Positions 1-8,606 of a stretch of DNA of 19,909 nt are shown here, one piece after another. The stretch's first letter is position 1. Each line of letters begins with the position of its first letter. Made by a program: the position numbers and the translations under genes. A model generated the notes under the pieces. The model made no database searches. It was not told the origin of the DNA and was given only the letters and a program-made list of their open reading frames with translations. Source of the stretch: Bacteroidales bacterium UBA3663 (GTDB taxonomy: Bacteria > Bacteroidota > Bacteroidia > Bacteroidales > UBA3663); NCBI GenBank assembly GCA_002373755.1, contig DFJU01000012.1, positions 16,422-36,330 on the forward strand. Direction: 5' to 3'.

Positions 1-2098
1 CGTCAATCTGGAATGGCGGATGCGAGTCGAACAGGTTCGGATAGGTGCCGCCTGTCGGTTTTGAGCCATCGGCCGGATTCTCATGCACGAGCTTCAACTG
101 GTTCTCCAACAGCGTGTAGGCGTGATTTCCGTCGAGCAGACGAGCCCAGAAGCAGACGCGCCAGCCCATTGCCCAACCGGTCGAAATGTCGCCGCGATGA
201 ATGAGCGACGTGCGTGCAGCATCGAACAGCTGCGGAGTGCGTCGGGGCGATATCTGGGCCGATGGGAAAAGCGCGTAGAGGTGCGAAATGTGGCGGTGCT
301 GGTCTTCGGGGTCATCCCAGTCGCCAATCCATTCCTGCAACTGGCCCCATCGGCCGACCTGATTCGGCACAAGTCTGTCGCGCACCTCGGCCAAATGTTG
401 GGCATAGTCGGCATCGCGGCCAAGAATCTGTGCGGCATTGATGACATTCGAGAAGAGGTCGCGTAGCAGCTGATTGTCCATCGCACAGCCGTAGCTCGTG
501 GTTGCGCCATGTCCCTTCGGCATATTTTCGGGCGAGTTGCTGGGCGAAACGACGAGCCAATGGTGCTCCGGCTCTTCAATCAAGGTCTCGTCGAAGAACC
601 GCGCCGCGCCGCGCATAATCGGATAGATGCTGTCGAGGAACGCCTTGTCGCCCGTGTAGAGATAGTGCTGCCACAAGTGCTGCGTGAGCCACGCTCCGCC
701 CGACATCCACATGCCCGACGGTGCATTGTCGATGGCTCCCGTCACGCGCCAGATGTCGGTGTTGTGGTGCAGCACCCAAGCCTCGTCGCTCTTCGTGCCG
801 TACATGATTCTGGCCGATTCGCGACCCGTCTGGGCGACATCGGCAATCATCGAAAAGAACGGCTGGTTCAACTCCGACAGGTTGCAGACTTCCGACGGCC
901 AATAGTTCATCTCGGCATTGATATTGACGGTGTATTTCGAGTCCCACGACGGCAGCATCTTGTCGTTCCAGATGCCTTGCAGGTTGGCAGGCTGGCCGCC
1001 CGGCTGCGAACTTGAAATCAGCAGATATCGGCCGAAACGATAGTACATTGCAGCCAGATGCTTGTCGTGCGTTCTGCGGAAGTTGGCCAATCGGACGTCG
1101 GTCGGCTGGTTGGCGAATTTGTCTTCGCCGAGCCAGAGCGTGTTGCGGTCGGCCTGCTCCTGATAGCGTGCTACGTGACTTTGCCACAGCGAGTTATAGC
1201 CTTTCTTTATGGCCGATGCCATTTGGTTGCGCGTGCGGGCTTTCTCGTCGGCCGAAATGTCGTTGTAGCTCACGAAACAGCTTGCGATGGCGACGTAGAG
1301 CGTGGCTTCATTGGCTCCGATGACGTTGATTGAGCCGTCACGCGACAACTTGATGCCGCCTTTCGTCTCGATATGCAGACGACCCTGAAAACGCAGTTTG
1401 TTGCTACGTTTCTCGTGGCTTCCGGTACGGCCAGAAACGGTCACTTCGTCGCCCTCGCTCTTCCAGATGCAGTCCTGCTGCGGCGTGGTGAGCTGAGCGG
1501 TGAACGACAGACCTTCTGGCTTGTCGGTGGTCAGACGAATCACGACGACGCTGTCGCCCATCGGACAAAACGTCTCGCGCTTGTAGTGGAAATATTTCTG
1601 CTGGCCGGAAACGCCCGGCTCGCTCTGCACGTCATATTCGACCACCGTGCGCGCCGAATCGAGGTCCAGTTCGCGGCGATAGTTCGAATACCACTCGTGG
1701 CCGGGAAATGTGAGCACAAGGCTGCCGAACGTCTGATACGGCATTCCCTGATTGGTCGGCGACTTCACATATTGCGTGCAAAGCGTCTGAGCCTCAAGGT
1801 ATTTGCCCTCAAAAAGCAGCTGGCGGATTTCAGGCAGATGCGACAAGGCTTCGGGATTGTAGTTGTTGTTCGGCGAACCGGCCCAGAGCGTCTCTTCGTT
1901 CAGCTGAATCTGTTCGACGCCGGGCTTGCCATAGACCATCGCACCCAGCTTGCCGTTTCCCAACGGGAGCGCCTCGGTCCAGACTGCGGCCGGATTTTCA
2001 TACCACATGATGTTGCGGTTCTGCGCGGGCAACGTCTGAGCATCAACCGACGCAGACACACACGTTGCGGCACAAATGAGAGAAATGAATCTTTTCAT
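1..2098 (-). CDS. GH95 family alpha-L-fucosidase, secreted, C-terminus cut by window edge
   Basis: This is probably an inverting alpha-1,2-L-fucosidase of glycoside hydrolase family 95, which removes terminal fucose from host mucin or other fucosylated glycans in the periplasm or at the surface. The first 699 codons are present. The start at 2098 gives a signal peptide (MKRF, hydrophobic core, likely cleavage VDA|Q near residue 21). Family hallmarks: MWYENPAAVWTEALPLGNG followed by GAMVYG near residues 30-55; NINAEMNYWP with Asn392 and Asn394; SPSNSPEN with Glu524; HRHISHLYALFP near residue 600; and HPPFQID ending at Asp699, exactly at the edge. In the characterised Bifidobacterium enzyme the key residues are two Asn, one Glu and one Asp. 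The spacing here is similar, so I infer these are their counterparts. GH95 proteins usually run about 750-850 residues, so roughly 100 are missing off the left edge. It lies 182 bp after the GNAT gene on the same strand, with a possible own promoter at 2199-2206. The family call is firm; linkage specificity is inferred. Confidence 0.93.
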   Translation of the reverse strand, partial: MKRFISLICAATCVSASVDAQTLPAQNRNIMWYENPAAVWTEALPLGNGKLGAMVYGKPGVEQIQLNEETLWAGSPNNNYNPEALSHLPEIRQLLFEGKYLEAQTLCTQYVKSPTNQGMPYQTFGSLVLTFPGHEWYSNYRRELDLDSARTVVEYDVQSEPGVSGQQKYFHYKRETFCPMGDSVVVIRLTTDKPEGLSFTAQLTTPQQDCIWKSEGDEVTVSGRTGSHEKRSNKLRFQGRLHIETKGGIKLSRDGSINVIGANEATLYVAIASCFVSYNDISADEKARTRNQMASAIKKGYNSLWQSHVARYQEQADRNTLWLGEDKFANQPTDVRLANFRRTHDKHLAAMYYRFGRYLLISSSQPGGQPANLQGIWNDKMLPSWDSKYTVNINAEMNYWPSEVCNLSELNQPFFSMIADVAQTGRESARIMYGTKSDEAWVLHHNTDIWRVTGAIDNAPSGMWMSGGAWLTQHLWQHYLYTGDKAFLDSIYPIMRGAARFFDETLIEEPEHHWLVVSPSNSPENMPKGHGATTSYGCAMDNQLLRDLFSNVINAAQILGRDADYAQHLAEVRDRLVPNQVGRWGQLQEWIGDWDDPEDQHRHISHLYALFPSAQISPRRTPQLFDAARTSLIHRGDISTGWAMGWRVCFWARLLDGNHAYTLLENQLKLVHENPADGSKPTGGTYPNLFDSHPPFQID

Positions 2099-2198
2099 GC
2101 TATAAAATCTGTTGCAGCACTATTGTTTCACATCATTTATGGCCGATGCGAACCACGCTCCGTGCTGCTGAAAAGAGCGTGAAACGGCCACGATTGGG

Positions 2199-2206
2199 CA
2201 AAGATA
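2199..2206 (-). promoter_or_regulatory. Possible -7 box for the fucosidase gene
   Basis: On the minus strand this reads TATCTTTG, a full match to the Bacteroidota -7 consensus TAnnTTTG. It lies about 100 nt upstream of the fucosidase start and downstream of the GNAT stop. No TTG is found 19-21 nt further upstream, so only half of the promoter pattern is present. If used, the leader would be about 90 nt. Confidence 0.35.
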
Positions 2207-2280
2207 CACATAAAAAACGAGGCATCGGGGCAGCAGTGTTCTGTTTTTGCATTTTTCGGCCGACGGCATTGTCCGACAGC

Positions 2281-3411
2281 CTACAGAGCGCCCTTGAACG
2301 TGCAACGCGTCTTGTGATGCTCGGCGTTGAACGACGTCCACTGATTCTGCACCGCATGATTGGTGGTCAGTTCCGCATTGGTCTCGACGTAGCGGAATCC
2401 CCATCGGATATATTCCGGAATCAGCTCGGTGAAAAGCAGCGCATTGACGCCCTTGCCCTGATAGTCGGGGCGGACAGCCATCAGCAACAGATCGACAGTG
2501 TCCGACACACCGCGCCTGTACATCGCGCTGAGCATGTGATACCAGCCGAACGGGAAAAGCCGTCCGTTGGCTTTCTGCTGGGCGCGCGACAGCGACGGAA
2601 TCGAGATGCCGAACGCGATGAGGTTGTCGTCGGCATCGGCCACCAGACGCACCAGCCGGAGCGGCACCTGCGGCAGGTACAAATTCACGTAGTAGTCGAT
2701 TTGCTCCTCCGACAGCTCGGTGAAACCGTAAATCTGCGCGTATGCCTCGTTCATCAAGTGGAAAAGTTTGTGTCCCCACACGCGCGCGATGTGTTTCGCA
2801 TCGGTGTCGGCAAAAACCCGCAATCCATAGCGCTGCAGCACGACCTGCGCCACCCGCAAATGCTTTTCCGGCACTGCATCCGGCACCTCCATGCGGTATT
2901 CAAACCACGTGGCATCGGCCGTAAGCCCGTACGATTCGAAGTGCCGACTGTAGTATGGCGCATTGTACGAATTGGCCGTGGTCGGCAACTGGTCAAAGCC
3001 CCAGACAAGGCAGCCCTCGTTATCGATGTCGGTCGGGCCGAGCGGACCCACAATCGTGTCCATCCCCAGACCCCTGCCCCATTCGCCGACGGCATCGAGC
3101 AGGGCGCGGCTCACCTCTTCATCGTCGATGAAATCTGCCCAACAGAATCGACATACTCGCGTAGCGAACTTCTGATTGGCGCGACGGTTCACGAATCCGG
3201 CTATGCGGCCGACAGCCCGTCCGTCGCGATAGGCCATGAAATAGGCCGACTCGCAGAACTGGAAGGCGGGATTCTTTGTCGGGTCGAACGTATCGACCTC
3301 CATCGAGATGATGGGAGGCACGTAGTACGGATTGCCGCGATAGAGCTCGATGGCAAAGCGCACGAATTTCGACCAGGCCCTGCGACCTTCAATCCTGCGA
3401 ATTTCAATCAT
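2281..3411 (-). CDS. GNAT-fold N-acetyltransferase-like protein
   Basis: This 376-residue cytoplasmic protein has a C-terminal GNAT (Gcn5-related acetyltransferase) fold. The acetyl-CoA pyrophosphate loop is visible as VRPDYQGKG with Gln318-Gly319-Lys320-Gly321, after the beta strand DLLLMAV. The N-terminal half carries motifs I associate with a widespread uncharacterised Bacteroidota family: NPYYVPP near residue 28, then GRIAGFVN, IVGPLGPTD and GFDQLPT. The substrate is unknown. I start it at MIEIRR (3411), because that begins the conserved part, rather than at an in-frame ATG 57 nt upstream (3468), which would add an atypical Thr/Ser-rich stretch and overlap the sulP terminator region. The stop is TAG at 2281-2283. 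It has no signal peptide or membrane segment. It lies between the SulP gene and the fucosidase gene, all on one strand, and no clear terminator follows it. The fold call is good; no enzymatic role can be given. Confidence 0.88.
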   Translation of the reverse strand: MIEIRRIEGRRAWSKFVRFAIELYRGNPYYVPPIISMEVDTFDPTKNPAFQFCESAYFMAYRDGRAVGRIAGFVNRRANQKFATRVCRFCWADFIDDEEVSRALLDAVGEWGRGLGMDTIVGPLGPTDIDNEGCLVWGFDQLPTTANSYNAPYYSRHFESYGLTADATWFEYRMEVPDAVPEKHLRVAQVVLQRYGLRVFADTDAKHIARVWGHKLFHLMNEAYAQIYGFTELSEEQIDYYVNLYLPQVPLRLVRLVADADDNLIAFGISIPSLSRAQQKANGRLFPFGWYHMLSAMYRRGVSDTVDLLLMAVRPDYQGKGVNALLFTELIPEYIRWGFRYVETNAELTTNHAVQNQWTSFNAEHHKTRCTFKGAL

Positions 3412-3466
3412 TCTGTTTTTGGTTATTTCTGTTTCAATTGTGTTGGACGACGTTGTCCGATGGCAC

Positions 3467-3515
3467 AAAAATCGCGTAGCACGGCGACTGGAATGACGTG
3501 CTACGCGACTTTTTT
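3467..3515 (-). terminator. Bidirectional-type intrinsic terminator after the SulP gene
   Basis: A perfect 12-bp stem, TCGCGTAGCACG (3472-3483) paired with CGTGCTACGCGA (3497-3508), closes a 13-nt loop. On the minus strand five T residues follow (3471-3467), and on the plus strand C then six T follow. It starts two bases after the SulP stop codon, so it most likely ends that transcript. The T-rich tail on both sides would let it work in either direction. Confidence 0.85.
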
Positions 3516-3516
3516 A

Positions 3517-5292
3517 TCATTTTGCAGTGTGTGTGCGATGATGCACGTGCGGACGCTCGACGACCTCCTTTGCTCGGGCCATCGCGCCGTTGATATGGTC
3601 GAAGATGTTCTTCTCGCCGACCTCACCGTAGAGGCTCGACTTGCGAATCACCTCAAGCACATTCGGACGCACGCCGCTCAGCACGACATGGATGCCCTGC
3701 TCGTGGCTCTTGTGGATGAAGACCTCCAAATTGTGCAGGCCCGTGGCATCGACGAAAGGCACCTTGCGCATGCGGATGATACGCACAAGCGGCACATCGA
3801 GCATGTTGGCCGACAGCTCTTCAAACTTGTTGGCGATGCCGAAGAAGAATGGGCCGTCGATTTCATAGACCTGAACACCTTCTGGAATCTGTAAAGCCTC
3901 ATCGTTCGACACCTTGACGTCGCTGTCGTTGTTGGCGTCGATTTCACCCTCCTGAAGCGAGATGTGGCCAACGCTGGCGATGCGGCGCAACAAGAGCAGG
4001 CAGGCCAGAATCAGGCCGAACTCGATGGCAACTGTCAGGTCGAAAATGATGGTCAGGAAGAATGTGACCAGCAGCACAGTGACGTCGCTCTTCGGATTGT
4101 GCATCATTGCACGGAAAGTGCGCCAGCCCGACATATTGTAGCTCACAATGACAAGGACACCAGCCAAACAAGCCATCGGGATATAGTTGGCCAACGGCAT
4201 CAATACCAACAGGATGAGCAACAGGACAACAGCATGAATGATGCCTGCCACCGGAGTGCGACCTCCATTGTTGATGTTGGTCATGGTACGGGCAATGGCT
4301 CCCGTGGCCGGAATACCGCCGAACAGCGGAGATGCGATGTTGGCCAAGCCCTGCGCGATGAGTTCGGTATTCGAGTTATGCTGATCGCCGATAACGCCAT
4401 CGGCCACAGCAGCCGAAAGCAACGACTCGATGGCTCCCAAAAGCGCGATGGTGAAGGCCACCGGAATTAGCGTGCGAATCATGTCGAACGAAATCTCCGG
4501 CACAACGGGCGACGGCAACTTGCCCTGAATCGTGAAGCGGTCGCCAATGGTGTCAATGCCTTCGACTCCTGCAAACATATTCAGGCAAAGCACTACAATC
4601 GTACCGAAAACGATGCCGTAAAGCGAACCCGGAATCTTGTTCAGACCAGGCACCTTCTTGAATGCCTTTGGCGAAAAGATGATAATCAGGATGCTCAGCA
4701 CGGCAATGGCGAAATTCCACAGATTGAAGTGGTCGAGGTGCTGGAAATAGCAGATCCACTTGCCGATGAAGTCGCCCGGAGTCTTGAGCGGCACCAGAAT
4801 CGTGTTGCCCTCAGCATCGATGACACTCTCCTTCAAGCCAAACACGTCGCCCATCTGCGTAGTGAAAATCGTGACGGCAATGCCCGCCGTGAAGCCGATA
4901 ATGATCGGATACGGAATGAACTTAATGACCGTACCCAATTTGCAGACACCCATCAGCACAAGCAGGACGCCTGCGAGCAACGTAGCAATCATCAATCCCT
5001 CGATGCCATACTGCGGATTGGTCACAATGCCGTAGATAATGACGATGAAGGCTCCCGTCGGACCACCGATCTGCACCTTGGAACCGCCCAACAGCGAGAT
5101 GATGAATCCGGCAACGATGGCAGTGATGATACCCTTCTCTGGCGACACACCGCTGGCAATGCCGAACGCTATGGCCAATGGCAATGCCACAATGCCAGTA
5201 ATCAGTCCGGCCATAGCGTCCTGACTGAATTTCTGCGAATTGTAGTTCTTCAAACAGCTGAAAAACTGAGGTTTGAAATCGAAAAGTTTCAT
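3517..5292 (-). CDS. SulP family inorganic anion transporter with STAS domain
   Basis: This 591-residue inner-membrane permease belongs to the SulP/SLC26 family, which moves sulfate, bicarbonate or related anions by proton or sodium symport or by exchange. About 10-14 hydrophobic segments fill residues 25-435. The first is AMAGLITGIVALPLAIAFG, followed by the conserved GGPTGAF near residue 76 and PYPIIIGFTAGIA near residue 130. IALLGAIESLLSAAVADG and FGGIPATGAIARTMTNI are the typical mid-protein motifs. A cytoplasmic STAS domain spans about residues 465-575 and keeps its signature VPFVDATGLHNLE, with the Asp near residue 515. Length is normal for the family. The tail is His-rich (HVHHRTH), which I regard as minor. 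The start at 5292 is the first ATG and gives a standard short cytoplasmic N-terminus. It is separated from upp by 182 bp containing a GC-rich hairpin, so it may have its own promoter, although I see no clear one. The substrate cannot be read from sequence alone. Confidence 0.95.
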   Translation of the reverse strand: MKLFDFKPQFFSCLKNYNSQKFSQDAMAGLITGIVALPLAIAFGIASGVSPEKGIITAIVAGFIISLLGGSKVQIGGPTGAFIVIIYGIVTNPQYGIEGLMIATLLAGVLLVLMGVCKLGTVIKFIPYPIIIGFTAGIAVTIFTTQMGDVFGLKESVIDAEGNTILVPLKTPGDFIGKWICYFQHLDHFNLWNFAIAVLSILIIIFSPKAFKKVPGLNKIPGSLYGIVFGTIVVLCLNMFAGVEGIDTIGDRFTIQGKLPSPVVPEISFDMIRTLIPVAFTIALLGAIESLLSAAVADGVIGDQHNSNTELIAQGLANIASPLFGGIPATGAIARTMTNINNGGRTPVAGIIHAVVLLLILLVLMPLANYIPMACLAGVLVIVSYNMSGWRTFRAMMHNPKSDVTVLLVTFFLTIIFDLTVAIEFGLILACLLLLRRIASVGHISLQEGEIDANNDSDVKVSNDEALQIPEGVQVYEIDGPFFFGIANKFEELSANMLDVPLVRIIRMRKVPFVDATGLHNLEVFIHKSHEQGIHVVLSGVRPNVLEVIRKSSLYGEVGEKNIFDHINGAMARAKEVVERPHVHHRTHTAK

Positions 5293-5442
5293 AACAAATA
5301 GACCTTAAATAAAACCTTAATAACGAAATATTCTATTGGATTGGAATTCTTTTTTGATTCATATTACTCCTTAACTACGCGATTTTTCTCGTTTGAGATT
5401 TCTCAACTTCGCTCAAAACGACCACATCACGTAACCAAGACA

Positions 5443-5460
5443 CCCTCCCTCACGGGAGGG
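5443..5460 (-). terminator. GC-rich hairpin downstream of upp (terminator or REP-like element)
   Basis: A perfect 7-bp inverted repeat CCCTCCC (5443-5449) / GGGAGGG (5454-5460) with a TCAC loop lies 15 bp past the upp stop. A further GGGAGGG copy follows at 5464-5470, so two pairings are possible. There is no T run on the minus strand, so it is not a classic intrinsic terminator. Sequences of this CCCTCCC...GGGAGGGCTTGGGAGGG type recur between genes in many Bacteroidota, so it may be a dispersed palindromic repeat. Confidence 0.5.
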
Positions 5461-5474
5461 CTTGGGAGGGGCAC

Positions 5475-6125
5475 TTATTCCTTCTCGCCGAACGCGAGGT
5501 CTCCGGCATCGCCCAACCCAGGCACGATGTACTTGTGCTGGTTCAGATAATTATCGACCGCACCCACCCACACGACGGTATCGGATGGCATATTTTCCTC
5601 TAAATACTCGAGTGCTTCGTGCGACGCGATGACCGAAAGCACATGCACGCGCGCCGGTGTTCCCTTGGTCAACAATGCTTCATAGGCCAACTGCATCGAA
5701 CCGCCAGTTGCCAACATCGGATCGCAAATCAACAGCGTTTTTCCGTCCAACGTCGGCGATGCGATATATTCAATGTGAATGTCGAAATTGAAGTCTTCAT
5801 CGTACTTCCGATAGGCCGAAACGAAAGCGTTTTCTGCATCATCGAACACATCGATCACTCCCTGATGCAACGGCAGACCTGCTCGCAATATCGCTGCGAC
5901 GACCAAACGTCCGGCCGGCACGCTGCATTCGGCGATGCCCAAAGGCGTTGTCACGGCCTGCTTTTCATATTGCAGCTCCTTGCTCACTTCGTATGCCATC
6001 AACGAACCGAGTCGCTCTACATTGCGGCGGAAACGCATTCGGTCGCTCTGGATGTTCACATCGCGCATTTCGCAGATGTACTTGTTGATGACAGAATTCG
6101 TCTTCGAGAAATCGACGATTTTCAT
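5475..6125 (-). CDS. upp: Uracil phosphoribosyltransferase
   Basis: This 216-residue cytosolic enzyme converts uracil and PRPP to UMP and pyrophosphate in pyrimidine salvage. The PRPP-binding loop DPMLATGGSM starts at Asp135, and the C-terminal uracil-binding PGLGDAGDLAFG lies near residues 201-212. The PPi-loop region VVAAILRAGLPLHQG is also present. Length fits the family (about 208-217). I start at MKIVDFSKTN (6125), because that is the usual N-terminus of Bacteroidota homologues. An upstream in-frame ATG at 6176 would add 17 unrelated residues. The stop is TAA at 5475-5477. It follows the giant gene but is insulated from it by a strong terminator. No convincing promoter is seen; a weak TATTTTAG lies about 30 nt upstream of the start without a matching TTG. 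A GC-rich hairpin lies just downstream. Confidence 0.97.
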   Translation of the reverse strand: MKIVDFSKTNSVINKYICEMRDVNIQSDRMRFRRNVERLGSLMAYEVSKELQYEKQAVTTPLGIAECSVPAGRLVVAAILRAGLPLHQGVIDVFDDAENAFVSAYRKYDEDFNFDIHIEYIASPTLDGKTLLICDPMLATGGSMQLAYEALLTKGTPARVHVLSVIASHEALEYLEENMPSDTVVWVGAVDNYLNQHKYIVPGLGDAGDLAFGEKE

Positions 6126-6239
6126 AGTTGTTATTGATTCTGTTTTATGTACGACTAAAATATCCTTTTTCTGCAACGATGATTGAAGCTACGGCTTGTC
6201 CGACTTGACGTCATTATGGCCGATGTTGATAAAACGGCG

Positions 6240-6299
6240 AAAAAATAACTTGGTGGGATTACCTTTCCTCGTCGGATTCGAATCCCGTACCAAGTTATT
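6240..6299 (-). terminator. Strong intrinsic terminator of the giant gene
   Basis: On the minus strand AATAACTTGGT (6299-6289) pairs perfectly with ACCAAGTTATT (6254-6244). Inside it GGGATT (6286-6281) pairs with AATCCC (6260-6255) after a 2-nt bulge, giving 17 pairs around a 20-nt loop. A run of six T residues follows (6245-6240, partly within the stem). It begins 21 bp past the stop codon of the giant gene and about 115 bp before upp, so it should separate the two. Confidence 0.87.
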
Positions 6300-6320
6300 C
6301 TTCATGTACGATTCAGACGG

Positions 6321-8606
6321 TCATTTCACAAAAATAGATTTGCTTGAACCATCCTTGTATCGGATGACATTCACACCATGCTGCACTCCGCTATGACGGA
6401 TACCTTGTGCATCGTAAATGCCTGTAATCTCGTTCTGTTCGGCCTCTATCATATCTGCGGCATTGTAATACTCGAAAACAACGATTTCAAGCATCGAAGG
6501 ACGAGCTGCTGCGGCATCGGCCTCAATTACTTCATCATTCTCATAGAACTTTTCTGCTCCACGATAGATGAATGCCTTGAACGGAGTGATTGAGAAATAG
6601 CCGTTACCACGATAGAACTTGTTCTGCTTGAGGTAGTAGCAGTCACGAGCGCACAAACCATGGGCATTCTTCAGCATACTTGCCTCTTCGGCTGCGGCTG
6701 CGCTTGAAGAATAGTAGCCTGCATTTGCTGCATACTTGACAGGATCACCCACATAGTACTTCTTGACATAGCTGCCATAGAGCGACAAGTCATCATTTTC
6801 AGGATCCGGAGATGCAAGTTCCGATGTCGGACGAACTTCTACGTTATCCTCGTCGATCTTCAAATTTCCACATGCAGCATACAAGACAGGAGTGTTCGGC
6901 CCAAGTGTTCCGTCTGGTCTTTCCTGAATAGACAGGTTGCCGTAAACATAATCTTTCAGGTTCAGTTCTACGACATCATAGAACTTACTTACATTTTCCG
7001 GCAACTTCGACAAGGCAAACGGCATCACGATCGAACCCCATGCCCAACCATCATAAAGTGTAGTTGCACGCTCGTAGGTGGCCTTCTCTGCCGTGAACAC
7101 ATCCGGCACATGCAATGGCATCTTGTCCGTCAGCACAAACTTCTCGCAGCTATTGCCTGCATCTGTCATACGAACGATGTTGGTGTCACCCTCTATAATT
7201 GAGTTATCATAATCGGTGTAAACCAGCACATTGTTGCCATCCGTCCAATTCTCGCCATTGACTTTCACTTTATCATTATCCGAGAAGTAGGCATCGTCCT
7301 TATTGATGAAGATTGTGCCAAGTATATGCTCCTTGGACTTGACTGAATCGTAAACTGCATTCAGCAAGTCTTCCTCATCGTCCCAATCGCCGACCAAGGT
7401 CATTTCGGTAGAGTCTGAATTCCATGACATCTTTCCATCGACGCTTCCGCAGTAAAGGAGCGAGAAGTTGTCGAAAGCCAAACCTGCTGTACCGGCCATT
7501 GTCTCTATAGAGACTTTCAAATCATTACCACTTTCCAATTGCAAAGTTCCTGTTTTATACGAATCCATTATTGTACTACACTTGTCTTCAAAAAATGCTT
7601 CATTTCCATTACTTTCAAGAGCTAGTTTAAAGGCATTCGTTCCCGATGAATACTTTTTGGCGTCAACAGATACAGAATAACGACCAGCTGGCAATCCCGA
7701 TACCACCTGATATGTTTTCTTACCTCCTGTGGTGAACAAATAGAAGCCTGCCATAGAAACAATTCCTCTATCCACATTTGTATTCCAACTTTGAGTTCCA
7801 ACCTTTTGAAGAACATAATCATTACCGCTCCAATCCGCAACCGAAAGACCCAATCCGGACTCCTTCATATAGAAAGTCACATCAATTGGACTGTGGACAG
7901 ATCCCTTTGTCTTCATGGCATCAATCATCAGCTGTTTCAAGCCATCGCCCTTAGAGCGCAGAGCTGTGTTCGATGCCATTGTGCTTGCCCAAAGTGCATC
8001 CAACTCGTTATAAGTCGTCTGCAGATTGTCAATTGCATAACGTCCCTCCTTACGCAGGTTCACGCGGGCAGAGCGCATCACAGGCCACAACTCAGAACGA
8101 GTCTCCTGAGCCAATGTGATGAACATACGGTTACGGTCGTAGTGGCTGTCCGGATAGAATACCCAGCGGGTTCCTCGCGGCTCAAGGTCATTCTCAAGAC
8201 CGGCGAACACCAGACCGTAAGAATCGCCCGACCACTCAAGAACTCGCGGATACGTCTTTCCGCCAGAGGTCACACTGTCGGTAACTGTGTAGATGTTGTT
8301 GCCATCTTCATCTGTACCCAATCTTGTGAACGTCCATTCATGAGGAGTTGTGTTAGTGTTGTAAAGCACAGCTACGCGGTGTGAAGACGATGCCGTTGTC
8401 GGGCCAAGATACAGCGGTGTTTCCTTATTCTTGTCGCTTGCAGCATAAGAATAGATATGGAACGTATTCTCCTTGCCAGCTACCTTTTCAAAGTAGAAAC
8501 GGTCACCATACTGCGAGATGAAGACGTTGTTGCCCGCTGTACCATCGGCCTTGACCTCCTTGCTGAGGAACTTGCCTGCATCGATGTTGTAGAGATAGTA
8601 AGCATC
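6321..8606 (-). other. Terminal region of the giant protein: divergent A-C pair, beta-rich domain and sorting-like tail (residues 3357-4117)
   Basis: Residues 3357-3590 are a diverged A module (AYYLYNIDAGKFLS, then PLYLGP and TPHEWTF) plus a helical linker rich in Asn, Thr, Leu and Arg. A last jelly-roll-like module runs from SPIDVTFYMKES at 3595 to FDNFSLLYCG at 3734. Residues about 3760-4070 form a different domain with LTDKMPLHVPDVFTAEKATY (near 3846), WGSIVMPFAL, NTPVLY and FSITPFKAFIYR. This series (LTDK-PF, FTA-KATY-R, LPFAL, TPYL, PF-AY) is, from memory, a common C-terminal domain of Prevotella surface proteins. The last 37 residues (about 4081-4117) resemble their usual tail: GIYD-QG-R, G-NVIR--DGS-K---VK. 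A type IX secretion signal is plausible but not proven from sequence. Confidence 0.7.

Noticed and set aside
1373..2182. 269-codon open frame on the plus strand
   Set aside because: It is antisense to the well-supported fucosidase gene and shows no family motifs.
2146..3894. 582-codon open frame on the plus strand
   Set aside because: It lies opposite the GNAT and SulP genes, spans two genes and their terminator, and has a Arg/His-rich shadow composition with no recognisable domain.
6261..6290. GGATTCGAATCC, resembling a tRNA T-arm
   Set aside because: There is no acceptor, D-arm or anticodon arm around it; the sequence is fully explained by the terminator hairpin at 6240-6299.
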